Of a stretch of 64,000 nucleotides of DNA, positions 50,158-60,042 are shown piece after piece; the stretch's first letter is position 1, and every line of letters starts with the position of its first letter. Below the pieces are notes generated by a model. It saw only the letters and a list, made by a program, of their open reading frames with translations, did not search any database and had not been told where the DNA came from. The DNA is taken from positions 3,440,325 to 3,504,324 of the forward strand of contig NZ_CM001373.1 in assembly GCF_000236165.1 (NCBI RefSeq). The letters run 5' to 3'. The position numbers and the translations under genes are program-made. Origin of the DNA: Fluoribacter dumoffii NY 23. GTDB taxonomy: Bacteria; Pseudomonadota; Gammaproteobacteria; Legionellales; Legionellaceae.

Positions 50158-52051
50158 TCCAGGGATTGTTGCCATTGCCTTGATATGTGGGCTTGCCGTA
50201 ACCAGCCAAATTGCGGTGCTGTTAACAGGTATCGCTCAATGGGCAAGTCCGCTGGCGCTGGTTGATTTACTAAGACATGGATTTTATTGGGAAACGGCCA
50301 TAGCGGGTTGTGTCACCGCTCTTTTGGTGAGTTGTGTGGTTGGCTTTTTGAAACAAGGATTTTATCGATACCTTTCACTTTTATGCAGTAGCTCCTTGCT
50401 GAGTGGGCTGGCCGTTTTTCTATTGGGATTTGAACTTTATAGCTATATTTTTTTAGGATTTGTGCAAAGCCCTTCGGGACTCATGGAGCTTGTCTCTCTT
50501 CATTATCAAGAACCTGATTTATGGCACCGCTTCCTAACGGTTGAAGGTATTGTTTTTCTCATGACGTTTTTGGCTATTGTAATTTATTTGTTTCATTGGC
50601 TTAGACCAGACAACAAGGCGCTTGGTAACGCACATTTTTCAAACGGCTTTGAAACTAAGCGAGCAGGATTTTTTGAGCGTCAGGAGCAAAGCATCATTAT
50701 TGGCAAAAAATACGCTGCGCCACTTTATTCACACGGCTTTGAACACGTTCTGGTTTTTGCGCCCACCGGAAGCGGTAAAACACGAAGTATAGGGATCCCC
50801 AATCTTTTTCACTACCCATTCTCTGTAGTGTGTAATGATGTAAAACTCACGCTTTTTAAGACTACATCAGGCTACCGTGAAAGTGTTTTGGGACATCGGT
50901 GCTTTTGCTGGGCACCAGCCGATGAGAACCGACTCACTCACTGTTACAATCCTTTATCGTTAATCTCTGATGACAAAATTCAACGCCTGACCGACATCCA
51001 GCGCATAGCCCATATTTTGATGCCGGACAATAAAAAGTCCGACCCCATTTGGCAGCAAGCCTCACGTAAGTTATTTAAAGTGGCTGTACTGTACTTGCTG
51101 GATACCCCCGACAGACCGATCTCACTTGGCGAAATAAACCGCTTGGTCAAACAGGCTGGATTTGATGATTGACTGGCCTCTGTTTTGGAAGAAACTGAAC
51201 ATCTCGACCCAGAGTTTTATCGCAACGGATACTCTTATCTGAATAATCATGAAAAAACGAGAAGCTCGATTCTTGAAACCTTTTCCGGCTATTTTGAATT
51301 ATTCGATGATCCAACCATTGATGCAGCCACAGCACGTTCTGATTTTGATTTACGACAATTAAGACGTGAAAAGATAACGATTTATATAGGGTTTACCGAT
51401 GATGATATGGAACGGCTCTCACCACTATTAACGCTGTTTTGGCAGCAACTCATTTCAGTCATGATTAAAAACCTCCCCGATCCGGTGGAAGAACCCTATC
51501 CTTTGCTGTGCCTAATTGATGAATTTTCATCTCTAGGCCGTATCGAAAGACTCAGACGCTCACTTAAATTACTGCGCGAATACCGTGTGCGTTGTGTGCT
51601 CATCATGCAATACATCGCCCAAACCTATGAACAATACACCCATGATGAAGCCAAAGCCTTTACCAACATTAAAACCAAAATAGCCTTTGCCACCGAAGAC
51701 ATCCACGATGCAGAGTATGTCAGTAAATTGTTAGGTACGCGCACCGTGAAAGTATCCGCAGGTTCAACCAGCACCCAAACCCAAGGTTATTCGGAATCTA
51801 AAAGCTACAACTATCAGGCCATCCCTTTATTACGGCCGGATGAAATCATGCGTTTACCTGAAGATCAAACCCTGATTATGCGAACAGGTCATACTCCTGT
51901 AAAAGCTGCGCAAATGATTTGGTATCAAGATTCTGAAATGAAGCGATTAACTTGCGGCGCGACACCCGTGCCTCAGCAATCGATTCAACATCATCCATTT
52001 ATTCATCACAAATCTTTTAAACCATCACTTTTAGAGGTATTAGAAACATAA
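50150..52051 (+). pseudogene. lvhD4: LvhD4, VirD4-like coupling protein, interrupted by an in-frame UGA
   Basis: The frame is continuous from ATG 50150 to 52051 (633 codons) except for one TGA at 51170-51172. The first part (340 residues) has two or three membrane helices, TraG/VirD4 motif GFEHVLVFAPTGSGKTRS-type Walker A (APTGSGKTRS near 205) and ends GFDD. The second part continues LASVLEETEHLD, with Walker B LCLIDEFSSLGRIERL and the conserved VLIMQYIAQTYEQY. No indel is present. A one-base TGG to TGA change (Trp to stop) is the simplest origin. A restart at TTG 51185 would lack Walker A. Confidence 0.9.
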
Positions 52052-53119
52052 ATGAAAAAACAACCCCGGCAGCCTAATATGGATGAGTGGCTGCTTGATT
52101 CGATGCATGGATTGCACGATGGGGATGACGAAGAAGTTCACCAATTAACGCCATCACATTTTTTAAACTCAGCAACTTACGATTATGTACGCGCTATACA
52201 TCCTAAACGAAGGCCTTACTGGCTTGAACGGCAGATAAGGCTATTGATTTCGCGATCAATATGGCCGCGTATTTTAATAGCACGTTGCCGATTAGTATTG
52301 GCTACCTCTTTGCCACTCTTAACAGAATGGCATTTGGAACTTATTGAAAACTTGCTGACTGCTATTCGATTAACGATGCATTATTTGGGAATTATATTGC
52401 ATAGTTTGAGGCTCCTCATGAATTTGGCTTCTTTATTAGAGCCTTTATTTACTGACCCGTCTCCACTGGAAGGCATAAAGCAACAGTTTGATCGCTCTTG
52501 GTTTGAGTTATTTCTTGATAGCCATAGCCTGATTTCAGCATTTATTCCATCCAACTATTTGATTACTTCATGTGCCTTGTCAGTATTGGAGCTAGGATTA
52601 TTTGCTTTTCGTGGATTGAATGAATACAACCGGATATCCTCTTTTAAAATACTTTTTAGTGACCAATTGAAAAATGCAGGATTATCCGAAGAGTGCCTGA
52701 TTGAGTTAAAAAAATCTGAAGCCCATGCAACAGCAATGCTCAATCACACTTACAAGAAACTGGTTCTTAATTTAGTGATTTTATCCAGTTCAATACTTCT
52801 CTTTGTTTTTAGGCATTTTGTTGTCCCATCAGTATCACTGACACTAGCTGCCAATCCAATTGTTCCTTTCATTTTTGCTATTCTTACCTTGACCTTATCT
52901 CTTGCCAATCATTACATTAGCCAATATTTGGAGCAAGAGAAACCAAAGGTCAAAATGGCTGATTTATCTGGGAAAAGTTCAACATTTAAAACGCGAAATA
53001 ATTTTTTTAAAGTTAACGCTCATGCTCCTGCACCTGATGCTGAGCACGAATTTGAATTTTCTGCGCCATCTTTGGAAGTTCCTGCTTCAAGGAACTCATC
53101 AACGCTTTGTTGCCTGTAA
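52052..53119 (+). CDS. lvrD: LvrD-position membrane protein
   Basis: This 355-residue protein follows lvhD4 at once, the place of lvrD in Legionella lvh regions; the name rests on position. It has a soluble N-terminus (residues 1-60), amphipathic helices and two clear membrane helices near 240-290 (LVLNLVILSSSILLFVF and FIFAILTLTLSLANHY). The C-terminal 40 residues are charged. Its last 107 bases lie antisense to the end of the relaxase gene. Confidence 0.7.
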   Translation: MKKQPRQPNMDEWLLDSMHGLHDGDDEEVHQLTPSHFLNSATYDYVRAIHPKRRPYWLERQIRLLISRSIWPRILIARCRLVLATSLPLLTEWHLELIENLLTAIRLTMHYLGIILHSLRLLMNLASLLEPLFTDPSPLEGIKQQFDRSWFELFLDSHSLISAFIPSNYLITSCALSVLELGLFAFRGLNEYNRISSFKILFSDQLKNAGLSEECLIELKKSEAHATAMLNHTYKKLVLNLVILSSSILLFVFRHFVVPSVSLTLAANPIVPFIFAILTLTLSLANHYISQYLEQEKPKVKMADLSGKSSTFKTRNNFFKVNAHAPAPDAEHEFEFSAPSLEVPASRNSSTLCCL

Positions 53120-56033
53120 TGGCGACAGCCACAGTACGTAAAGAGTGATTAAGCTGCTGGTTCTTATGACCAGTAGCTTTCGCATGTTGTTGAGTTAATT
53201 GTTCATATTGAACTAATAAAGGATGCGTTTCTTTAAGTTTTTCCCAAGTACGTTGTTTGTATTGCTGCTGGATTTGTTTTATTTGCGTTATAAGTCCTTG
53301 TGAACATTTGTTGTGTTTCGTAGCCAAATGGCTAATGTGAATAGCATCTTTTTTCAAATCAATTTTTGCTGCCTGCTTTATAATATGCTCTGGAAGTGTC
53401 TTTGCTAAAGAAGATTCTGCTATAACATCAATAGCCTGATAACGAGCATAACGCTCAGCATAAGTTTTAATCGCTTGAATCACTTTAGGAGACGGAGCCA
53501 CTTTATCTAAAGATTCTTTTTGTATAATTTGTGCTGCATGCCTGTCCCGCTCAATGCTTCGTTGGTACAGCTCTGCAAACTGCGGCAATTCTGATTGATT
53601 CAATCCTTTAAGAGCAGCTTCTTTTTCCATTCCTTTAAACTGTTTCCTTAAATCGGATGCTTCATCGAGTAAACCTGCAACTTGTTGCGCGGTAAAACGT
53701 ACATTTTGTTTTTCTGCCAATTTGGTTTTACTCTCTTGGGCATTTAGATACGCTTCGTAATTCACAATGTAATTCCATTTGTCTTTAATTGTATGTGCGG
53801 ATTTAGTGATGTAGTTAATCACCTTACCAATCAAACTTTCTGAATCAAAACCAGCACGTAATGCAAAATCAAGCGGCCAATCAATCACGTTATCTTTAGT
53901 GACACTGCGAGACAAAGTTCTGGTTAAAGACTCTAAATCAGGATGGTAATGTTTGTTTGTATAAATATTTAGCTTTTCTCGATGACGAGTCATTGCCACA
54001 AAGGCCAGGTTTCTGTCCCAATAGGGGCTATCAATGAAGACACTGGCATGATTCACTGTCATACCCTGAGCTTTATGTACCGTCAATGCATAACCATAGT
54101 CAATAAATCGGTATGATTTTGGGATAGTAATTTGTTCGCCACTATCAAGCATAGCGGAAAATTCATTGGAATTGATATGAGTAATTGTTGCAAGATCTCC
54201 ATTTCGAACCCCTAATTGACTGTCGTTTTGACGCAGTAAAATCCGCTCTCCTTGGGCAAGCATTAACTTTCGAATGCCATTTTTCGAGTGATATTCAAAT
54301 TCTTTATCTTGCACCATTCCTTGTTTCTGCATAGCATCCCGTGCTTTTCCATTTAAGGTGTCCACCGTTGCACGGGTAAATGCCAACATCATATGTTCTT
54401 TAATGGATTGTGGATTAAGACCTTTTTGCCATTCATCAACTAATCTAATTGTTGCATCTTCACTATCGTCTAAACTATGTATCGCCCCTTTGGATGAATA
54501 ATGTCGTATTGCTGCATCAGTATCCCCCTTAGCCAGAGCAAGACTTGCCTTCCGATCTTCAAGATCGCGTTGTCTTGTAATGTTTTCTAATTCGATATAA
54601 CCTGTGCGTGCAGCTATGCCTCTAAAAATCTCTCCTTGGTGAATAGGTTTCAATTGATCAGGATCACCAACCAATACAATTTTGGCGCTCGCTTTATTAA
54701 CTGCATCTAATAGATAGGCCATGCTTGAGAAATCGATCATTCCAGCCTCATCAATAATTAAAACATGATCTTTAGTCAGGGTAAGTTTTTCCGTATTTAA
54801 ACGATAAATTAAAGATGCAATGGTTGATGAATTGATGCCTGTTTCTGCTTGCAGTACTTTTGCTACTTTTCCAGAAAGTGAAGCACCCAATACCCTACAA
54901 TTATTGGACTCATAATGCTCTTTAAGTGGTTTTAGCAAATAACTTTTACCAACACCGGGACGGCCAATTAATACGCTAATATCAGCACCATGGGCAATAA
55001 AACGCATTGCTTCAGTTTGTTCTTCATTCAAATGATATTGATTAATCAATTTATCCAAAGAATTATGAACCGCATGTGATTTTCTTAGATGTAATTGCTC
55101 CACATCTTCCAGTAACTTTCCCTCCTTAATGTAATGATCACGTGTTGTGTATGAGTCGACTCCTCGATTATTTACGCCTAATTTGATGATATTTTTATGT
55201 TCTAAAATTTCTGCAACAAAGTTTAAATAGTCATTTGCATTGTTGGTTTTCTCAAATGTTTTAAATACTAATCGCTCTATGTCTCGTCGTGTGAATACAC
55301 TATGAGTTCGCATGATTTTCTGAATAAATAGTTCAGGATTAGACAACACAAGTTCAGCTCGCGCCTCCTTGATTAACTGGTTTTCTTCAAGAATATAACT
55401 ATTCGGTTTATCACGTAATCGACCAGTATGCCGCTCACTAATCACATGATTTAAATCAACTGATAGATCAAATTGATGTTCTATAAAAAATTGATTCTGA
55501 AAATCACGCCATTGTGCGCCCCAATAATCCTTTTCAACAATAAATTTATTGGCAAAGGTTGGATTAAGATCTCGAGCTTTATATCTTGAGAAACTATTTT
55601 TTTCCAATCGTCTTGTAGTAACAAGAATGTGAGCATGTGGATTTCCATCATCATGATCATGAATTGCAATATCAGCAGGTAAACCATGATTAACAAAATG
55701 CAGTTGCGCAAAACTTTTAGTTATTTCTATTTGTTGCTCAAGATTCAATTCTTTAGGTAGTGCCAAAACAATGTCTTTGCAAATCTGAGCGTCTCGCCTT
55801 TTTTCAGCAAGCTCTGCTTGATTCCATAAAAATTCGCGATATTCAAAATCAGTTGAAGTACCTTCGGGCAAAAGAACGGTTGAATAGCGCACATCATGGC
55901 GATTTGAATAATCATGAGTTTTGCCTATGCGGGAATCAAAGAGTTTTACGCCTGCGCGGTAACTACTGGCAGCAAGGGCACTATGTCCTTTTGCGCGGCT
56001 ATGAATTGATACATGAGCAAAAGCAATCGCCAT
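53013..56033 (-). CDS. traA: TraA-type relaxase/helicase (MobQ family)
   Basis: The 1006-residue protein starts with a MobA/MobL relaxase: the catalytic Tyr is probably in ASSYRAGVKLFD near residue 25, and the metal motif is HDHDDGNPHAHILVTTR near 120-135. A RecD/TraA helicase follows, with Walker A IGRPGVGKSYLL near 355, LIIDEAGM, VGDPDQLKP and YALTVHKAQGMT. The C-terminal 250 residues are coiled coil. It nicks oriT and unwinds the transferred strand. ATG 56033 is preferred over GTG 56039. Traits are as in Ti-plasmid TraA. Confidence 0.92.
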   Translation of the reverse strand: MAIAFAHVSIHSRAKGHSALAASSYRAGVKLFDSRIGKTHDYSNRHDVRYSTVLLPEGTSTDFEYREFLWNQAELAEKRRDAQICKDIVLALPKELNLEQQIEITKSFAQLHFVNHGLPADIAIHDHDDGNPHAHILVTTRRLEKNSFSRYKARDLNPTFANKFIVEKDYWGAQWRDFQNQFFIEHQFDLSVDLNHVISERHTGRLRDKPNSYILEENQLIKEARAELVLSNPELFIQKIMRTHSVFTRRDIERLVFKTFEKTNNANDYLNFVAEILEHKNIIKLGVNNRGVDSYTTRDHYIKEGKLLEDVEQLHLRKSHAVHNSLDKLINQYHLNEEQTEAMRFIAHGADISVLIGRPGVGKSYLLKPLKEHYESNNCRVLGASLSGKVAKVLQAETGINSSTIASLIYRLNTEKLTLTKDHVLIIDEAGMIDFSSMAYLLDAVNKASAKIVLVGDPDQLKPIHQGEIFRGIAARTGYIELENITRQRDLEDRKASLALAKGDTDAAIRHYSSKGAIHSLDDSEDATIRLVDEWQKGLNPQSIKEHMMLAFTRATVDTLNGKARDAMQKQGMVQDKEFEYHSKNGIRKLMLAQGERILLRQNDSQLGVRNGDLATITHINSNEFSAMLDSGEQITIPKSYRFIDYGYALTVHKAQGMTVNHASVFIDSPYWDRNLAFVAMTRHREKLNIYTNKHYHPDLESLTRTLSRSVTKDNVIDWPLDFALRAGFDSESLIGKVINYITKSAHTIKDKWNYIVNYEAYLNAQESKTKLAEKQNVRFTAQQVAGLLDEASDLRKQFKGMEKEAALKGLNQSELPQFAELYQRSIERDRHAAQIIQKESLDKVAPSPKVIQAIKTYAERYARYQAIDVIAESSLAKTLPEHIIKQAAKIDLKKDAIHISHLATKHNKCSQGLITQIKQIQQQYKQRTWEKLKETHPLLVQYEQLTQQHAKATGHKNQQLNHSLRTVAVAITGNKALMSSLKQELPKMAQKIQIRAQHQVQEHER

Positions 56034-56133
56034 GAACACACCAATCTAAAGTGATCCATCGGTTGCTTTTAATAAAGTGGAGAAAATGGCTTATCCATTA
56101 AGTCTTTTCTGTTGAGCCGTTCTAATTTAGCAA

Positions 56134-56165
56134 ACATTCGAATGAATGTATATTGCGCCCTAGCT
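56134..56165. other. oriT: Predicted origin of transfer (oriT)
   Basis: ACATTC-GAAT-GAATGT (56134-56149) is a hairpin directly followed by ATATTGCGCCCTAG (56150-56163). The TTGCGCCCT part matches the nic region of RSF1010 and Ti plasmids (TGCGCCCT preceded by an inverted repeat). It lies between divergent traA and traC, as in Ti plasmids. Nicking is predicted within GCGCCC; the exact bond is not claimed. Confidence 0.72.
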
Positions 56166-56279
56166 TTTCGCTTCGGGATTTTGAAGTTCGCTGCGCACAA
56201 TTTATTGATAAAGACCTCTTGCTTTTAGAGATCTGGCATTGTACGCTGAATCTGTTAACTCATTTGCGGAGATATGATT

Positions 56280-56486
56280 ATGTCAACGAAGACAGTATCG
56301 CAAATGGAAGCTATACTCATGGATAAAATAGAACAAGCTAAAGTGAAACTTGTCCAACTACAACAAAAGCACAAAATAGAAATAGGCTCGCTAGCCTATA
56401 AAAATGGGCTTCATCAACTTGATTTAAAGCAATTAGATTTTATATTTGCCAAAATTGCAAAGGAGTTGAACCATGACCCTCTATAA
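56280..56486 (+). CDS. traC: TraC-like relaxosome accessory protein
   Basis: The 68-residue protein has the TraC layout: a helical first half (MDKIEQAKVKLVQLQQ) and the conserved GSLAYKNGLHQLDLKQLDFIF end. GGAG lies eight bases before ATG 56280; an in-frame ATG at 56274 is possible. It diverges from traA across the predicted oriT, as in Ti plasmids. It overlaps traD by 14 bases. Confidence 0.75.
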   Translation: MSTKTVSQMEAILMDKIEQAKVKLVQLQQKHKIEIGSLAYKNGLHQLDLKQLDFIFAKIAKELNHDPL

Positions 56487-56742
56487 AAAAATAATCACAC
56501 AAGAACAACTTATAACGCGATTAAAAAATTCAGTAGCCTCAACAAATTTAAAGAAACGCCGGGCGGATACTAGACGTAAAATTGAATTTGGAGGATTAAT
56601 AATTAAATCGGGAATTGATGTCTATAATAAATCCATTATTTTAGGAGCTCTGGATTATACATTGCGGTTAATTGAACAAGACGCTTCATATCAAAACTTA
56701 TTCGAAGCTCGCGGGGATACTTTGTTTCTTCTTAAATCTTAG
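56473..56742 (+). CDS. traD: TraD-like relaxosome accessory protein
   Basis: The 89-residue protein contains KKRRADTRRKIEFGGLIIKS and a following short helix (SIILGALDYTLRLI), the Ti-type TraD signature. Together with traA and traC it makes up the DNA-processing module. It overlaps traC. Confidence 0.78.
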   Translation: MTLYKKIITQEQLITRLKNSVASTNLKKRRADTRRKIEFGGLIIKSGIDVYNKSIILGALDYTLRLIEQDASYQNLFEARGDTLFLLKS

Positions 56743-56764
56743 AGTAGCCAAATTTTAGGTGAAT

Positions 56765-58033
56765 ATGTTAAATTTAGCAAAAACCAAATTTAAAGATTTT
56801 TTATTTTCGTTATATATTAAAGTAAGCATCTTTATCATTAAAAAAACTATTTTTTATGAAGGTAAAATTAAAAGACGTTTGAAAGATAGTTTGTCTTATA
56901 AAATTAGAATTTTTTATAATAAAAGTATGATCGGCGAAAACCCATTAGTTGATGAATTGATAAACATAACAGCTAATGAGATTCTTGATATACCAAACTC
57001 CCCTGATTCAATCACTCAGTTTAATCGTGCAGAAATTGAAGAAATTACTTCTACCATATCTTCAGACAAAGAAATAAATGTTATAAAGTCTTTAAATTTT
57101 CAATTATCAGCAGTTAAAAATTTTTATTTAAGTACATTTATCATTTCTAAGGATGAGAGTTATAAGCATGAGATGCATTCCGATATTGCAAAAGCTATTC
57201 AATATGGGGAATTAATTATTAATAAAGACAAGCCTGATTTTAAACAGTTATCACAAAAATCCAATCAAATATACTCAGCAACTTTAAAAGAATTTATTAA
57301 TAAAAATCAAAATAGAAGTTTTCACCATTTGAGCTATACATTTTTAAATATAAGTAAATTTTTAACCATTCTTGTTTTAGCTGTACTAGCCTTATCTTCT
57401 ACTTATGAATATGGATATTTTTCATATTTTGAAATTAGTATAAATTTTATTCCTTTTACTTATCAAGATATTATCTTAGCATCCTTTCAATGGGTAATAA
57501 TTATAGGTCTTGGAAGTTTATCAGCGCTATTATTTTATTTAATTTATAATAGAATGACATACGGATTTAGCTTAAAGGAAATTGAAAAAATATCACCAAC
57601 AAAAGCTTATACTAAAGACGGATTTATTTTTACACTTTATACATTTCTGGCATTTATACCTTTAGTAATAATTATCCCGGATAAAAATTTTCAGAACTAT
57701 ACAATTTTAATTTGTGTTTCTTATCTTTGGAATCAACTAATAATCCACTTATTTAATCATCCAAGAATTTTAATTAAAAGACCTTTTTACATAAAGTATT
57801 TAATAACTTACACACCTCTCTTTTTATTACTATTTTTTATTTGCGGTCAAAATCAAGCAAACTTTGATCTAAAGAATGCAAAATTTGACAGTTGTATTAA
57901 TTGCTCAGAAGATAAAAAAATTACTAATATTTCAATTTTAAAAACTTTGAGTAAGGGAATTGTTTATTACGATAAGTATAAAAGCATTAATTTTATTCCT
58001 TACGAACAAATCAAATCTTTAAAATTTGCTTAA
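56765..58033 (+). CDS. Polytopic membrane protein of unknown family
   Basis: The 422-residue protein has a soluble basic first 190 residues and then five or six membrane helices (for example FLTILVLAVLALSS near 205, IILASFQWVIIIGLGSLSAL near 240, FIFTLYTFLAFIPLVIII near 290 and YLITYTPLFLLLFFICG near 360). A final soluble tail has a C-x-x-C (FDSCINCSED). AT content is higher than in the conjugation genes, which suggests later acquired cargo. It starts 22 bases after traD. Confidence 0.65.
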   Translation: MLNLAKTKFKDFLFSLYIKVSIFIIKKTIFYEGKIKRRLKDSLSYKIRIFYNKSMIGENPLVDELINITANEILDIPNSPDSITQFNRAEIEEITSTISSDKEINVIKSLNFQLSAVKNFYLSTFIISKDESYKHEMHSDIAKAIQYGELIINKDKPDFKQLSQKSNQIYSATLKEFINKNQNRSFHHLSYTFLNISKFLTILVLAVLALSSTYEYGYFSYFEISINFIPFTYQDIILASFQWVIIIGLGSLSALLFYLIYNRMTYGFSLKEIEKISPTKAYTKDGFIFTLYTFLAFIPLVIIIPDKNFQNYTILICVSYLWNQLIIHLFNHPRILIKRPFYIKYLITYTPLFLLLFFICGQNQANFDLKNAKFDSCINCSEDKKITNISILKTLSKGIVYYDKYKSINFIPYEQIKSLKFA

Positions 58034-58301
58034 TTTGGTTCTTAGAATCCATAATTCCTCATGTTAATAATCAACATAAGTTATAATATTTTGAAACTTG
58101 GCTTCCAACCAATGTGAGGAGCTTCGTTTTAGGAGGCCAACTACAAATCCGATATTTTAATAAAGATTAACTTTGATTAGGCACGAATAACTAAATGATT
58201 ATGGTTTGTTCTTAAGTCCTTATGAATTGAATAAAATTATTGAAATTAATTAATCTTAATTATATATTGCAAAAGGTTTATAGGATGTAGGATAGCTTCA
58301 A

Positions 58302-59522
58302 ATGGAATTTTTAGATTTTTGCAATGCGATTAAAGAATCTGTTAAAAATTATAACAAACTTAATGGGGTTTTAAAAAATAGCCTAATTTTATTAGCAGAG
58401 TTAGATAAGCTCATCGAAAGCCATGATCTTAATCAACCTCTCTGCATGACCCAAGCAACGATTTTATTTGAAGGTTTTTACCGTCATCTGAGCACAGGAT
58501 TTCTTAAACATGAGTTTCAGCTTATTAGAGCTAATCGGTGGGCACATCACTTTGGCACACCCACAATTACTTTCCTTCTATCATTCAAAACACAGATTGA
58601 TCAAACAGTAAAACTCTTTGTTGAATTAACCGAAGAAGTAGAGCCTCTTGAGCCCCCATGGAATATTTCCAAAACTGAGGGGCTTAGCATAGATCATGAT
58701 AATAAAATTGTTACTAATACAAAAAGTATTACTCATGTAGAAGCACCATCATCCAGAGAAAGTACCGGTATATTTACAAAAACACATAATCCTTTCGGTG
58801 GGTTTACAACAACGCCCTGTGATCCAGTTTCTCAGAAATTTATTGAACATGCAGCTTTATCAGCTAAGCAAGGAGGTAAGGTACTGGAAATAGGTGCAGG
58901 CTTTGGTGCAGCAACATTGGAAGCAATTGCAAAAGGGGCTACTGTATTTTGCAATGATATGGAGCCGGAGAATTTAGCTGTTGTTCGTCAACGCTACTTA
59001 GAATCTACAGATGAATTGACTGAATCCTTAACAGGTGATAGCAGCAAACTAATTCTTGTACCCGGCGAACTGCCTAATGAACTCATTGGCCTTCCTGAAA
59101 GCCAGTTTGACGCCATTTTGATTTGTCGTGTTTTACATTTTTTCTCAGGTGCAAAAATAGAAGAAGCATTGGCTTTATTATCAAAACTGCTGACTCCAAA
59201 TGGAAAAATATACATCGTTTGCGAAACACCGTTTTTGAAAAACTGGCAGCGCTTTATTCCTGAATTCAATAGACGAGTCGAGAATAATGAAGAATGGCCT
59301 GGTGAAATAACTGAACCAGCCAAGTATGAAAGTAGTGGACGGGCTAGCTCGTTACCTAAGTTTGTGCATTGGATCACAAAGGAAGTATTAGAACGGAGTT
59401 TAATGAAAGCTGGTTTTTCAGTAGAACACTCCGAATACATAAATAGAAAGGGACAATTTCCTGATGATTTATTATTGCCAGAATATGGTAAAGAGAGTAT
59501 TGGTGCAATTGGAATGATTTGA
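58302..59522 (+). CDS. SAM-dependent methyltransferase with an unknown N-terminal domain
   Basis: Residues 1-150 are a helical domain I do not recognise. From about 185 there is a class I methyltransferase: GGKVLEIGAGFGAATLEAI is the SAM-binding glycine motif, TVFCNDMEPENL holds the acidic residue of strand 2, FDAILICRVLHFF is motif IV and LLTPNGKIYIV is strand 5. Substrate unknown. It is followed closely by an unknown gene and a queuosine-precursor transporter. Confidence 0.82.
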   Translation: MEFLDFCNAIKESVKNYNKLNGVLKNSLILLAELDKLIESHDLNQPLCMTQATILFEGFYRHLSTGFLKHEFQLIRANRWAHHFGTPTITFLLSFKTQIDQTVKLFVELTEEVEPLEPPWNISKTEGLSIDHDNKIVTNTKSITHVEAPSSRESTGIFTKTHNPFGGFTTTPCDPVSQKFIEHAALSAKQGGKVLEIGAGFGAATLEAIAKGATVFCNDMEPENLAVVRQRYLESTDELTESLTGDSSKLILVPGELPNELIGLPESQFDAILICRVLHFFSGAKIEEALALLSKLLTPNGKIYIVCETPFLKNWQRFIPEFNRRVENNEEWPGEITEPAKYESSGRASSLPKFVHWITKEVLERSLMKAGFSVEHSEYINRKGQFPDDLLLPEYGKESIGAIGMI

Positions 59523-59532
59523 GTAATGGATT

Positions 59533-60024
59533 ATGAAAAAGATTGGTTGGTATGAATGGTTTGCTGGCATGCTAAAAGAATTTGTAGCTGAAACAGCAAA
59601 AAAATCTCAATATGAGATTGTTGATATTTTTGAGTGTAAAAAAACTGGCTTCACAAAAGCAGTAATTAAGTTGTCTGAGAGACATACAAAAGAAAAAAAT
59701 ATAAGCGATATAATTATGGACAATGAGTTAATTGAGAACCTGGATACTAAAACTGTCCGCACTTTAACTTATATGGCTACTGTAGAGCGATTAAAGCCTG
59801 ATTACTCTATCGTGGTACAGCATATGACCTCTGAAGTAGATGAGTATTTACTTGAAATAAGATCTAAATCTAAAGCAACTACTATAAGAAAATCTCCTTC
59901 CGAACTTTCAAAAGACAAAGAATTAATAGCAAAATTTAAACCTGAAGATGCTAATAAAATTGGCTATATGGCTGGAGTTAGAGAAACTGTAAAAGAATAT
60001 CAATTAGTTAATAAAGATAAATAG
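59533..60024 (+). CDS. Unknown protein in the methyltransferase/transporter operon
   Basis: The 163-residue soluble protein has three mixed alpha/beta stretches (YEIVDIFECKKTGFTKAVIKL, TVRTLTYMATVERLKPDYSI as landmarks) and repeats the pair I-MD-E-IENL / SKDKELIAKFKPEDA, hinting at an internal similarity of the last 30 residues with residues 70-95. It lies 10 bases after the methyltransferase gene and 18 before the transporter gene. Family not recognised. Confidence 0.65.
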   Translation: MKKIGWYEWFAGMLKEFVAETAKKSQYEIVDIFECKKTGFTKAVIKLSERHTKEKNISDIIMDNELIENLDTKTVRTLTYMATVERLKPDYSIVVQHMTSEVDEYLLEIRSKSKATTIRKSPSELSKDKELIAKFKPEDANKIGYMAGVRETVKEYQLVNKDK

Positions 60025-60042
60025 TAGTAGAAAGGAGAGGTT

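Noticed and set aside
51185-52051. A separate gene starting at TTG 51185
   Set aside because: The frame is the same as the upstream lvhD4 part and no ribosome site stands before the TTG; a nonsense change is simpler.
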